From Planctomycetota bacterium (GTDB lineage Bacteria; Planctomycetota; J058; JAJDCP01): a stretch of 41,640 nt of DNA. Shown here one piece after another: positions 17,153-25,686 of this stretch. The position numbers and the translations under genes are program-made. The stretch spans positions 1-41,640 of the forward strand of contig JAJDCP010000136.1 of assembly GCA_029260765.1 (NCBI GenBank), in the 5' to 3' direction. Each line of letters opens with the position of its first letter. Within the stretch, counting starts at the first letter, position 1. The notes under the pieces are model-generated. The model was given only the letters and a program-made list of their open reading frames with translations, ran no database searches and had not been told where the DNA came from.

Positions 17153-18001
17153 CTATGGGCAGGGCCCTGGCAGAGGTCTCTCAGGGAATCTCGGTGCATC
17201 CGCGGAGATCGGTCTCGCCGACGGTGTCGAGTAGGCCGGGGCGTTCCCGCATGATCGGGTCTCACTTCTTCGCTTCTCCACTTTCACCGCACCCCTTGTC
17301 GAGAGACATTCCTCAAAAGTGTTGGGCGTCGAACTCCCGCACCGCTTGCTGCCCGCTGGATAGCCTGGCGGCCGTACCCCGGAAAACGCCAAACTCCAGC
17401 CTGGGAATTCCTGGGGAATCTCACCTTGATTGTGCGCAGGAATGCGCGCCCAAAGGTCTCGCATAGAGGCTTCGCTCAAGCAGTCGACGGCCTTGCGGGA
17501 ACGAAACTCGTACAGCAAGGGTGAGTGTTCGTGCTGGCTCGTATCGAACTGAAACCATCGCTCACGCTGCTCCGGCGACACTGTTCGGACGAAACTGACG
17601 ATGAGATTTCGGCGACTGGTTGGCTTGGTGTGCGGCGCCCAAACAGTCTGAGGGAACGTGCCATCAACGAGCGCCGGCATCACCTCGTCCGATTCACGAG
17701 ACGTGAGCCGCGCCGGGACTTGCATCAGTCCGCGGATGCGTTCCTCACCGGGTGGCAGGGCTCGAACCGCATGCATGGCGAACGAGACAACGCGTCCTGG
17801 CCATGTCTCAAGCAAGGCTTCGTCGAATCGCCAGGCCGCGGGGTGTGCGTGGTCGCAAACCCGTTCGAGGAGCTGAATACCCGCGTCGGCCTCGGGCCAT
17901 GGGACCTGAGCGACGAACATGGGCACCGAGGCGGACGGCTCCGAGTCGGGGAGCGCACGCCTCAACTCCGTGGTGAGAGCGTCGCTGTCGATGGCGATCA
18001 T
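17153..18001 (-). CDS. Hypothetical protein (282 aa)
   Basis: It begins M-I-A-I-D-S-D-A-L-T-T-E-L-R-R-A-L and has no signal peptide or membrane segment. Residues 1-200 have good coding character with aromatic and charged patches (W-P-E-A-D-A-G-I-Q-L-L, W-F-Q-F-D-T-S-Q-H-E-H). The last 80 residues are Ser/Pro/Arg-rich and may be read-through after a lesion near 17400. GGAAC lies 8 bases before the ATG, a weak ribosome site. It is divergent from the plus-strand fragment that opens at 18021. No family recognised. Confidence 0.6.
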   Translation of the reverse strand: MIAIDSDALTTELRRALPDSEPSASVPMFVAQVPWPEADAGIQLLERVCDHAHPAAWRFDEALLETWPGRVVSFAMHAVRALPPGEERIRGLMQVPARLTSRESDEVMPALVDGTFPQTVWAPHTKPTSRRNLIVSFVRTVSPEQRERWFQFDTSQHEHSPLLYEFRSRKAVDCLSEASMRDLWARIPAHNQGEIPQEFPGWSLAFSGVRPPGYPAGSKRCGSSTPNTFEECLSTRGAVKVEKRRSETRSCGNAPAYSTPSARPISADAPRFPERPLPGPCP

Positions 18002-18020
18002 CGGTACGGTTCCATGGTGA

Positions 18021-18449
18021 CTGGCGACCCCTACACCTAACGACCAATCAGAGCAGGAGCTGGCGGGCGGTCCAGAGCTCGCCGCCGAGTGGGTCTCGAA
18101 CCTCCCGCTATCTCACGCCAGGCGTGACTTGGCAGCGCTGGAAAGGAGACCGGCTGTCCGCAGCTGCTGCGAGCCGACCGGCCTCAACAAGGTGCCAAAG
18201 CCGGAGTACATACAGGACACGACGTTCGAGCTTCTGCGCCGCGCGCTCGAGCAGGGCACCGGCCGCTTCTACCTGTGCAAGCCCCACGCGAGGGCGCTCG
18301 CGAAGGCAGGCCGCGTCGCCGATGCGCGAGTGATCGCCCTGGGCCTGGCGGAGAACGCGGAGAAACAGGGAGAGAGCGGCTGGCAGCGCCAGGCTCTGAA
18401 ACTGGCCGAGGAGTCCAGGCAGCTGGCCGAGCAGGCGGGTCAGCAGTGA
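18021..18449 (+). CDS. Hypothetical helical protein or fragment
   Basis: The frame is open from a TGA at 18018 and reads E-L-A-A-E-W-V-S-N-L-P-L-S-H-A-R-R-D-L-A, then P-K-P-E-Y-I-Q-D-T-T-F-E-L-L-R-R-A-L, ending in a helix L-A-E-N-A-E-K-Q-G-E-S-G-W-Q-R-Q-A-L-K-L-A-E-E-S. Coding character is good throughout, but there is no ATG or GTG at the 5' end (only CTG at 18021 or TTG at 18129) and no ribosome site. It may be the end of a gene whose start has been deleted. The C-terminal helices resemble a TPR pair, which I cannot confirm. Confidence 0.4.
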   Translation: MATPTPNDQSEQELAGGPELAAEWVSNLPLSHARRDLAALERRPAVRSCCEPTGLNKVPKPEYIQDTTFELLRRALEQGTGRFYLCKPHARALAKAGRVADARVIALGLAENAEKQGESGWQRQALKLAEESRQLAEQAGQQ

Positions 18450-18522
18450 CACGTCGCTCCGGCCCGCGGGTGGATCGGTCTACAAGGTCTGCCGCGATCG
18501 GGTCAAACAGCCAGGGTACCCC

Positions 18523-18986
18523 GTGGAACTGGACGACGAGGTTCCCGAGGTCTGTGCCAGCAGCGTCACGTTTCTCGCTCACTGCGTGCCCGAGCCCTCT
18601 TGGCTGGACTGCTGTCCGAGACTGCTGGCGCGTTGGCAGCTCGAGACTACGACCGAGGCCCAGCTCCTGCTCCTCTGCGCCCTGGCAAGTCTTGGAGGCC
18701 GGAATCGGGAGGTCCAGGCGCTCCTAGGGCAGTCTTCGAGGATCGCGCCGGCGACGCCAACCTGCGCTGGCTGGCAGCCTTCGGGTTGGCCTGGGCGGGA
18801 CCGCCGCCGGTCGCCGTCCTCGCTTTTCTGATCGACCTGGTGGCCGGCCTTGCCCTGAGTCAGTCCCGGCTGACGCCGGGCACGCTCGTGTTTGCCCGTT
18901 GCCACCCGGCGTACCGCCAAGGTCCCTGGAGCCAGGCCCAACGCCACCGGCTGAGCCTGCCCCTGCTGCGGCTGTACACGGTCTGA
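18523..18986 (+). pseudogene. HEAT-like repeat protein, frameshifted
   Basis: From a GTG at 18523 the frame gives E-L-D-D-E-V-P-E-V-C-A-S-S-V-T-F-L-A-H and, later, L-L-L-L-C-A-L-A-S-L-G-G-R-N-R-E-V-Q-A-L-L-G. At about 18727 the coding sense moves to another frame: A-V-F-E-D-R-A-G-D-A-N-L-R-W-L-A-A-F-G-L-A-W-A-G, then V-A-V-L-A-F-L-I-D-L. The paired-helix pattern with D-x-x-L-R-W-L-A-A is HEAT-like. One base change near 18727 would restore a continuous protein, though the 3' end also looks degraded. Confidence 0.5.
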
Positions 18987-19189
18987 GCCCGGACAACTCT
19001 GAAGCCTCTGGGGGTATTGTTCCGGGCGCGTCTGCGTCTGGCCTGCGCAAGGCCGCCCCATTCTTCGCTCCCTGGTTCGTGAAACGACCGCGGCCGGATC
19101 GATCCCCCCGGCACATCGTCTGGTCGTCCTCTATCGCCGCTGAATGCCGGGACAGAACACGCGCTGGCGGTCTTCTGGATCGAGTACAC

Positions 19190-19440
19190 CATGATCCATG
19201 GCTCCGCGTGTGCAGGTCGAGGCACAATCCTATCGGGTCATCATTGCCGAGACTGATGACAACTTCGCGGGCGTCGAGGGAGTCGGCGACGGTTTCCATA
19301 GGACGTTCAACGCGCTCTTCGTCGCCGAGTTCGGCAACGTTCCGATCAACGCGGACGAAGAGTCGACTCCGCGGAGCACTCCTGCCGTCCTGCGTCGATG
19401 ATCACCTCGTCGAGGTTGTCGACGTCGCACCGCAAGTTCA
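19190..19440 (-). pseudogene. Fragment of an unknown minus-strand gene
   Basis: The minus strand reads C-D-V-D-N-L-D-E-V-I-I-D-A-G, shifts frame near 19375, and continues L-F-V-R-V-D-R-N-V-A-E-L-G-D-E-E-R-V-E-R, then A-R-E-V-V-I-S-L-G-N-D-D-P-I-G-L-C-L-D-L. Both stretches have strong GC third positions. I take them as a decayed gene. The rest of 18987-19596 shows nothing recognisable. Confidence 0.3.
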
Positions 19441-19596
19441 CGCTCGAACCGCTTGACAAACCTCAGACGCAAGCCGAGACTTGTGGGCAAACTGTGACGA
19501 GTGATCGCGGGCTCTCCCCGCGCGCCGGTCCCCCAAGGCACCGCGCGTGCTCTGGAACCCCTGCCCCGCACTCTACACCCAGAGAGGAGTCGTGTC

Positions 19597-20715
19597 ATGA
19601 AACGCCCCACCCTTGTCCTGCTCTGCCTGTCCCTCGCCGGTGTGCTCTCCGCGGACGATGTGATCAACGACGATCTGGCCGTCCTCGGGAGCCTGACTCT
19701 GGGTTTCGACGCGACACCCGGGCAGTCCTTCGGCTTCGACACCCTCATCCTCAACGAGAACAACCTGCGCATCCTATTCCGTGATACCAGCGGCGCTGCC
19801 TCCTTCCCGTCCACCGACTGGCGCCTGGTCTGCAACGACGCCAACGACGGCGGCGCGAACTACTTTGTTATCGAGAACGCGACCGCGGGTCGGCAACTGC
19901 TCAGGCTGGACGCCAGCGCGCGGACGAACGCCGTGTTCGCCAACGCGACCGGCGTGGGACTCGGCACCGATGCTCCGCAGACCGACCTGCATATCGCCTC
20001 CGGCAACATGCCAACGATCCGGCTCGATCAGGATGGGACCGGCGGAATCATCCGGCAGAGCTGGGAGCTCGGGGGCAACGAGCGGTCCTTCTCCCTCAAG
20101 AACGTCACCGCCGCCACGACGCCTCTGGTCGTCGACGACATGGGGCACCTCGGCCTCGGCACAGCGACCCCCGCCGTCGACCTGCACCTCGTCAACGGCG
20201 GCGCCCCCGCGATCCGCTTCGAGCGCGATGCGGCGGGGACCGCCCAGAGCTGGGAGCTGGTCGGGGACGACGCGAGCTTCCGCCTGCAGAACATCACCCT
20301 CGGCGGCCCGGCCGACCTGACCGTCGACCCGATGGGCAACCTGAATGTCCGCGGCAACGTGACCGCGTTGAACATCATGGTTCCCTCGGACAGGAACCTC
20401 AAACATGCCATCGAGCCCGTCACCGGCGCCCTGGTCCTCGCCCGCATCCGGGAGCTGCCCGTCTCCACCTGGGCGTTCCGCGAAGACGCGCAGGGCATCC
20501 GGCACCTGGGGCCGATGGCCCAGGACTTCCACGCCGCCTTCGGGCTCGGCGTCGACGACCGCCACGTATCGCCGCTCGACCTGGCGGGGGTCGCCGTCGC
20601 CGGCGTGCAGGAGCTCGAGGAGCAGCTGCGGCAGAAGGACGCGCGGATCGACGAGCTGCAGGAGCGGCTGGACGTGCTGGAAGCGCTGGTCCAGGATCTC
20701 GCGGCGCGGGAGTGA
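19597..20715 (+). CDS. Secreted protein with C-terminal S74 intramolecular chaperone domain (372 aa)
   Basis: A signal peptide (MKRPTLVLLCLSLAGVLSA) is followed by beta-rich sequence with two repeats of about 75 residues. Each repeat has G-L-G-T-x-x-P-x-x-D-L-H and Q-S-W-E-L-x-G. From residue 264 comes S-D-R-N-L-K-H, the hallmark of Peptidase_S74 (endosialidase-type intramolecular chaperone), whose Ser/Asp pair carries out self-cleavage after the protein has trimerised. The domain ends in a coiled coil (E-L-E-E-Q-L-R-Q-K-D and on, about 340-368). In phage tail fibres and bacterial surface fibres this chaperone folds the fibre and is then released. The ATG at 19597 follows AGAGAGGAGTCGTGTC. 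It lies 13 bases before the next gene, clearly one operon. Confidence 0.85.
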   Translation: MKRPTLVLLCLSLAGVLSADDVINDDLAVLGSLTLGFDATPGQSFGFDTLILNENNLRILFRDTSGAASFPSTDWRLVCNDANDGGANYFVIENATAGRQLLRLDASARTNAVFANATGVGLGTDAPQTDLHIASGNMPTIRLDQDGTGGIIRQSWELGGNERSFSLKNVTAATTPLVVDDMGHLGLGTATPAVDLHLVNGGAPAIRFERDAAGTAQSWELVGDDASFRLQNITLGGPADLTVDPMGNLNVRGNVTALNIMVPSDRNLKHAIEPVTGALVLARIRELPVSTWAFREDAQGIRHLGPMAQDFHAAFGLGVDDRHVSPLDLAGVAVAGVQELEEQLRQKDARIDELQERLDVLEALVQDLAARE

Positions 20716-20728
20716 GGAGATGCCGACC

Positions 20729-23602
20729 ATGCACAGGAGCCCTGGATCTCCGCTCTCCGGGATCATGATCTTCCTGGCCCTGGCCGGGGCCGTCCAGGCC
20801 CAGGTCAGCTTCAGCCAGTCCTTCGGCCCCGACGCGATCGGTCCGGGCAGCGCGAGCCGGCTGACGTACACGATCACCAACGGCTCCGGCGCGCCGCTGA
20901 CCGACCTGGCGTTCACGAACGTCTTGCCGAGTGGCGTGACCATCGCCGACCCCCCCGTGGTCGAGGCGAGCTTCAAGCGCGACGCGTTGCTCAGCGCACC
21001 CGCCGGGGGCTCGACGATCTCCCTGAGCGACGGGTTCATGGGGGACGGCGCGACCGCGACCATCAGCCTGCTAGTCACCGCCGCCACCCCGGGGACCTAC
21101 ATGAACCTCACGGGCGATCTGACGTCCTCGGCAGGGAACCACGGCACGGCGACGGCCGAGCTGACCGTCGACACGGCGCGGCCGGGCATCTCTTTGAGCG
21201 TCAGTCCCTCGCCCGTAGCCTTCGGGGGCCGCGCCACCCTGACCTTCGTCATCGACAACACGGCGAACAGCGGCGCGATCTTCAGCCCCAGCTTCCTGCT
21301 CAGGCTGCCGCTGGGTGTGTCCGTCGCCCGTCCCTCGCGGGCGATGACCGACTGCACGGGCGGGACGGTCACGGCGGAGCCGGGATCGCAGCAGATCAAC
21401 TTCTCGGCGCTCACCGTGTCCGCGGGCTCCTCCTGCACCGCCAGCGTCGACGTCCTCGGCCTGCGCACCGGCTCCCAGCCGCTCTTCGTCGAGCTGAGGT
21501 TCAGCGATCAGTTCTCTCTGAGCTTCTCTGCGGGACTCGGCGCCGCCTCCATCACGGCCGATCCGAAGAGCGACCTGTTTCTGGCCATCCGCCCGCCGGA
21601 GCCTGTCGCCCCGGGGGGCACGGCCCGTCTCAACGTCGAGATCACCAATCCCGTGGCCGCTGACGTCACCGACCTGGAGTTCAGCCTCGACCTCGGCGCG
21701 GTCCTCCCCGGACTCTCGGCCCTCGGCCTGCCGATGGCCGATGTCTGCGGCGCCGGGTCGATGCTCAGCAGCAGCGCCAACGTCTTGAGCTTCACGGGCG
21801 GCAACCTCGCGTCAGGGGCCTCGTGTTCCTTCTCCGTGGACCTCCAGGTCCCCGCGGGCGCGACCCCCGGCGACTATCTGTTTTCGAGCACGCTGGGCAC
21901 CTCCGGCCAGACGTTCCCCTCCTCCGCCGCGCTGCTGATCGTCTCCAACGCCCCGATCCTGACCCTCGACTACGTCGACGATCCGGCGGGACCGGGAGGG
22001 ACGGTGACGCTCGATTTCACCGTCATGAATGTGGACCCTGCATTCGACGCGACGGACCTCACCCTCACGTTGGATCTGACGCCGACCTTCCCCGTTTCCA
22101 CGGGGGTCACGACGATTCCCCAGGCGGGGGACTTCGGCCCGGCGTCCACGTTCGGCTTCACCGAGAGCAACCCCCCCGCCCCGCAGGACGCCGAAGCGAC
22201 GTTCACCCTCGCCGGGGGGAGCCTCGGCCAGGGGGCCACGGACAGCTTCGAGCTCACGCAGGTCCTGCCCGTCGGCCTGCCCCCGGGCACCTACACCGTG
22301 CGCACGGAGGTGCGGGGAACCATCGACGGGGTGGAGGTGATGAGCAACCCGGCTTCGGCCGAGCTCGTGGTGCTCTCCGGACCCGAGCTGGCCATGGAGT
22401 TCAGTGACGACCCGGTCGCCCCCGGAGGCACCGTCACCCTCGAGTACACCGTGAAGCACCCCGGGGCGGAGGAGGGCAACACCGCGACCAACGTCGCGTT
22501 CAGCCACGATCTCGGGGCGACCCTGGCGGGCCTGACCTTCGACAGCCTGTTGCAGAACGACTGCGGGGGCACGTTGTCGGGCGTCGGGACCGGCATGGTG
22601 AGCCTCTCCGGAGGCACCCTCCTGGCCGGGGAGCAGTGCACGATCCGGGTCCTGCTCAGCGTCCCCGCTCAGGCCCCTTCGGGCAACCAGACCAGCGCCA
22701 CCAGCACCATCACGGCCGAGGTCAACGGCCTGACCACGATCAACGCCGCCGCCAGCGCCGAGCTCAAGTTCGCGGGCCTTGTCGTCACCCACGAGTTCCT
22801 CGACGACCCCGCCACGGCCGGCACGACCACCACGCTGCGCTACACCCTCGAGAACACCTCGACGCAGGACATGACGTCCGTCACGTTCAGCCACGACCTC
22901 GACGCTGTCATCGACAGCCTCGAGGCCACCGCGGGCCTGGGGAGCGTGTGCAACGGCACCCTGACCGGCATCTCCGGCAACACCTTCCTCTTCCTGACCG
23001 GGGCCAGCCTGTTGGCCGGGGAGACGTGCAGCTTCGACGTCACGGTCAGCATTCCCGCGGCCACGGGCATGGACCAGTTCCGGAGCGTGACGAGCGCGGT
23101 CACCGCCACCGTCGGGGGGAGCATCACCTCGTTCGATCCGTCCTCCGCGGTGCTCAACCTCAACGTGGAGCCCGAGCAGGAGATCGCGGTCGAGCTCGAT
23201 GGCAACGACCTCGTGATCAGGGGGGACGACAACGACAACATCCCCCGGATCTCGATCGTTGGGGCTGACCTGGTCATCTTCGAGCCGAACATCGCGCTCG
23301 GCACTCTGATCGGCGGCGCGAGCGGAAGCGGCACGAACACCCTGACCGTCCCCCTGAGCGCCTTCAGCGGGAACCTCCGCTTCGAGGGCGGCAACGGGGA
23401 CGACGTCCTGACGCTGGACTTCGGCAGCGGCAACTTCCCCGCCATCGTCGTCGTCGTCGACGGCGGCGACAACGGCTCCGGGGGTGACCGGCTGGCCCTC
23501 GACGGCGGCAGCTTCCCGAACCTGAAACACACCGCGACGGGCAAGGGCAGCGGCATCATCGAGCTCGGGGGCACGACGATCGAGTACTCGAACCTCGAGT
23601 GA
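20729..23602 (+). CDS. Large secreted DUF11-like repeat surface protein (957 aa)
   Basis: A signal peptide ends at about residue 25 (I-F-L-A-L-A-G-A-V-Q-A-Q). Six beta-sandwich repeats follow, starting near residues 26, 154, 284, 410, 553 and 685, of the DUF11/DUF7933 type (x-D-D-P-x-x-P-G-G-T-V-T-L-x-(F/Y)-T-V). Several carry one Cys near C-x-G-x-L and a second in G-x-x-C-x-(F/I)-x-V, a likely disulphide. From about 815 a separate module with G-G-N-G-D-D-V-L-T-L-D-F-G ends I-E-Y-S-N-L-E, the same module that ends the 1236-aa protein. GAGGAG sits 8 bases before the ATG at 20729, favouring it over the in-frame ATG at 20720. Likely exported with the S74 protein upstream. Confidence 0.88.
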   Translation: MHRSPGSPLSGIMIFLALAGAVQAQVSFSQSFGPDAIGPGSASRLTYTITNGSGAPLTDLAFTNVLPSGVTIADPPVVEASFKRDALLSAPAGGSTISLSDGFMGDGATATISLLVTAATPGTYMNLTGDLTSSAGNHGTATAELTVDTARPGISLSVSPSPVAFGGRATLTFVIDNTANSGAIFSPSFLLRLPLGVSVARPSRAMTDCTGGTVTAEPGSQQINFSALTVSAGSSCTASVDVLGLRTGSQPLFVELRFSDQFSLSFSAGLGAASITADPKSDLFLAIRPPEPVAPGGTARLNVEITNPVAADVTDLEFSLDLGAVLPGLSALGLPMADVCGAGSMLSSSANVLSFTGGNLASGASCSFSVDLQVPAGATPGDYLFSSTLGTSGQTFPSSAALLIVSNAPILTLDYVDDPAGPGGTVTLDFTVMNVDPAFDATDLTLTLDLTPTFPVSTGVTTIPQAGDFGPASTFGFTESNPPAPQDAEATFTLAGGSLGQGATDSFELTQVLPVGLPPGTYTVRTEVRGTIDGVEVMSNPASAELVVLSGPELAMEFSDDPVAPGGTVTLEYTVKHPGAEEGNTATNVAFSHDLGATLAGLTFDSLLQNDCGGTLSGVGTGMVSLSGGTLLAGEQCTIRVLLSVPAQAPSGNQTSATSTITAEVNGLTTINAAASAELKFAGLVVTHEFLDDPATAGTTTTLRYTLENTSTQDMTSVTFSHDLDAVIDSLEATAGLGSVCNGTLTGISGNTFLFLTGASLLAGETCSFDVTVSIPAATGMDQFRSVTSAVTATVGGSITSFDPSSAVLNLNVEPEQEIAVELDGNDLVIRGDDNDNIPRISIVGADLVIFEPNIALGTLIGGASGSGTNTLTVPLSAFSGNLRFEGGNGDDVLTLDFGSGNFPAIVVVVDGGDNGSGGDRLALDGGSFPNLKHTATGKGSGIIELGGTTIEYSNLE

Positions 23603-24114
23603 GCCCGGGCCCTGAGGGGACGACCTCAAGGTATGTCCTGGTGCACGGTTCCGGTTGCCAGCGTTGGGGCCACCCGCAGCTCCCAGTCTGTCTTGCCCCC
23701 AGCCTCCCCCGAGTGGGCGAGCAGCCGCGTCAGCCTCTGACGGGCTGGCGGCTTCGCCCGACCATTCGGCGGATCAGTTTCGTTTTGTACGCAAGTGAAT
23801 ATGCTCTTCGCATTCGAGAACTCCAACAGCCCCCGGACTCAAGTAAAAAGGAGGCGACAACAATCCTGACACTGGAGGCCGGGGACATCGGTAACACTTT
23901 TGTAGACTTGGTTGATGTCTCCTTGCTACCGACCAAGCGCTGGTCGGAGGCTTGTGATCAGCCGGCCCTCCCTTCGTCTTTGTTCCCGAAGAAGCGCGAA
24001 GCGCGGCGTTGGTACAGCTGGGGAAACCCAAGCAGCGCTTCGTGCCTTATCGAGGCGTTCCCTGGTGCTTCGTTTTTCCCCAGATAGGGTCTCGCCCGTC
24101 TTCGCCCCCCACGG
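23603..24114. other. Intergenic, no gene supported
   Basis: A 5-bp TGAGG/CCTCA stem lies just after the surface-protein stop, too weak to call a terminator. No convincing reading frame was seen before the hexamer array at 24115. Confidence 0.45.
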
Positions 24115-24190
24115 TGGGCCTTCGGGGTCGGGTCCGGATTCGGTGTCGGAACCGGCCACGGAGGCGGGTTCCGAGTCGGATTCGGGTTCG
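24115..24190. repeat. Degenerate hexanucleotide array (GTCGGN / GGNTCG type)
   Basis: This stretch is built of irregular six-base units such as GTCGGG, TTCGGT, GTCGGA, GTCGGA and TTCGGG. Similar arrays lie at 27605, 30808 and 33905. It is followed by CACGCCTTTCTTCCCCGCCC and then repeat copy C, the same order as at 30808-31150. Confidence 0.7.
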
Positions 24191-24254
24191 CCTTCGTTGC
24201 ACCGCTCACTACGAACAACCTCACCAACGGGAACCAGCACAGCCCGTCGGAGAA

Positions 24255-24365
24255 CCTCCCAGTCCACGCCTTTCTTCCCCGCCCCGATCGAGCCCGCCAT
24301 GTGTCGTTTTGCGGTCGCCGCTCAGCGGAGCGGCCGGAGGGCTCTGCAGCGAAACGGCGTTGCGT
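24255..24365 (+). repeat. Dispersed repeat, copy C (internally deleted form)
   Basis: After CCTTTCTTCCCCGCCCCGAT and CGAGCCCGCC comes ATGTGTCGTTTTGCGGTCGC, then directly GGAGGGCTCTGCAGCGAAAC. The 5' leader is almost identical to copy E at 30925. The variable middle is missing, as in copy A. No gene is supported between here and 24697. Confidence 0.75.
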
Positions 24366-24697
24366 CTCTCACGGTGAGGATGCAGGGCCGGAGGTCTTCG
24401 AGGGGCGGGACATGGCCAGCGACCGTCAGTCCGGCGGCTTGGTGCAGAAACGCGAGAAGCGGCTGCCCCAGCGGAGTACTGCGCTCCGGCCCGCGGTTGC
24501 AGCCGTGATCAAGCCGACGGCGAGGCACCCGAAACCGTGAGAGGCAGCCAGTGCGGGGAGGGACCTGCCCCAGCGCTTGTTGGCCGTGGGATCTCGAGCC
24601 CAGTGGTTGCCTCTCAGAGCCGGCAAGAGTGCCGAGTTGGAGAACGACGAGCACGTATCGGCTACCATGGTGTTGTTGTAGTTGGGAGGCACGAACG

Positions 24698-25012
24698 GTG
24701 AAACCGAGATCCCTTGACATGCACATTGTCTCGACGCCTGGAACCTGCGGCGGAAGACCCAGGATTGCAGGTCGTCGAATAACGGTGGACCAGATTGCGT
24801 TTTGGCACGAGAGTCTGGGCCGCAGTGCAGACGAGGTCGCCAACGACTACGACCTGACACTCGGGTCAGTGCACGCAGCTCTTGCCTGCTACTTTGATCA
24901 TCGCGAGGAGATAGAACGAGACCGTGAAGAAGGTCGCCGGATCGAAGAGGCAATGGAGAGCACAACTGACTCCAAGCTCGCCAAGAAACTCCGAGACCGG
25001 CTGACCACGTGA
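24698..25012 (+). CDS. DUF433 family antitoxin (104 aa)
   Basis: DUF433 proteins are small DNA-binding antitoxins partnered with PIN-like toxins. Here V-S-T-P-G-T-C-G-G-R-P-R-I-A-G-R-R-I-T-V-D-Q-I precedes a helix-turn-helix (S-A-D-E-V-A-N-D-Y-D-L-T-L-G-S-V-H-A-A-L-A-C-Y-F-D-H), matching the family from end to end, followed by a charged tail rich in Glu and Arg. A GTG start at 24698 was chosen because GGGAGG lies 8 bases before it. The gene ends in a GTGA overlap with the toxin gene, so the two are translated together. Confidence 0.85.
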   Translation: MKPRSLDMHIVSTPGTCGGRPRIAGRRITVDQIAFWHESLGRSADEVANDYDLTLGSVHAALACYFDHREEIERDREEGRRIEEAMESTTDSKLAKKLRDRLTT

Positions 25013-25479
25013 CGCGAGCGTGTTTCTTTGCTGACGAGCCCATCCCTTTTGCTGTGGTCCGTGGATTGAGGGCTCGCGGTGTTGACATTACAAGAGTGCA
25101 GGAAGAGGGTCTTCGAGGTGCTGATGACGACGCGCTCGTGCAAAAGGCCCACAGCGAAGGCCGCGTGATACTCACACAGGATCGGGACTTTCTGCGACTA
25201 CACGCAGCAGGCGTGGCGCACTCTGGAATTGTGTACACACCCCAACAGCTTTGCAGACCGGCGACATGGCGGACGGTGATCTGTCTTTCGTTGCTGCGGG
25301 AACCCTGGTCGGGGCGCGCGAGGAGTTCTCCGGACGCCCAGGCCCGCGGCGGAGCTCTTCGGTTAGGGTCGGCGCATCGGACGGCGGCGGCTTCCGAGTC
25401 TCGAGCACCTCGCTCCCCTCGAGGTGCTCGGGCAGCTTGCGGGCTTCTCACCAGGTGTCAGAATCGGCTACAATCCTGA
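25009..25479 (+). pseudogene. DUF5615 PIN-like toxin with damaged C-terminus
   Basis: From the GTG overlapping the antitoxin stop, residues 8-82 match DUF5615 PIN-like toxins: F-A-D-E-P-I-P-F-A-V-V-R-G-L-R-A-R-G-V-D, E-E-G-L-R-G-A-D-D-D-A-L, V-I-L-T-Q-D-R-D-F-L-R-L, and G-I-V-Y-T-P-Q-Q. The acidic residues D-E near the start and D-x-D in the T-Q-D-R-D motif are kept. After P-Q-Q the expected closing helix (I-x-x-x-V-R-G-L-x-L-I type) is absent and the frame runs on as Arg/Ser-rich sequence to 25479, so indels after about 25248 have probably replaced the true end. An RNase role is expected for the intact family. This copy may be inactive. Confidence 0.7.
25402..25430. other. Perfect 11-bp hairpin
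   Basis: CGAGCACCTCG at 25402-25412 pairs perfectly with CGAGGTGCTCG at 25420-25430 around a 7-base loop (CTCCCCT). It lies beyond the recognisable end of the toxin and 257 bases before the HEAT gene. With no T run it may be a terminator-like or recombination-related structure. Confidence 0.45.
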
Positions 25480-25686
25480 GCTGGCGCGGCGGTTCGGGAT
25501 CGAGCCTCGGACGCTCCTGGAGCCCGAAGCCGGACTCACGCTGTGTAAAGTGCTTGGGGGCCGGCGCTGTCTACAGAGCAGGAAAAGCCACGCGGGTTGG
25601 CCTGGTGGCCCATTGGCGACGCCTGTTTACCTTGCACCTGAGCAGCCGACCGGGCATGATCGGAGCGTTCATTCCCGGAGGCCACC

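Noticed and set aside
21812..23629. A 605-residue open frame on the minus strand opposite the second surface protein
   Set aside because: Same reason: an antisense shadow with biased Arg/Gly/Val composition, while the plus strand has a signal peptide, repeats and a ribosome site.
23606..23640. Terminator after the 957-aa surface protein
   Set aside because: Only a 5-bp stem and no T run.
24426..24675. A minus-strand frame with N-H-W-A-R-D-P-T-A-N-K-R-W-G-R-S-L
   Set aside because: It looks tidy but has no start site, no recognisable family, and overlaps the leader of the DUF433 gene.
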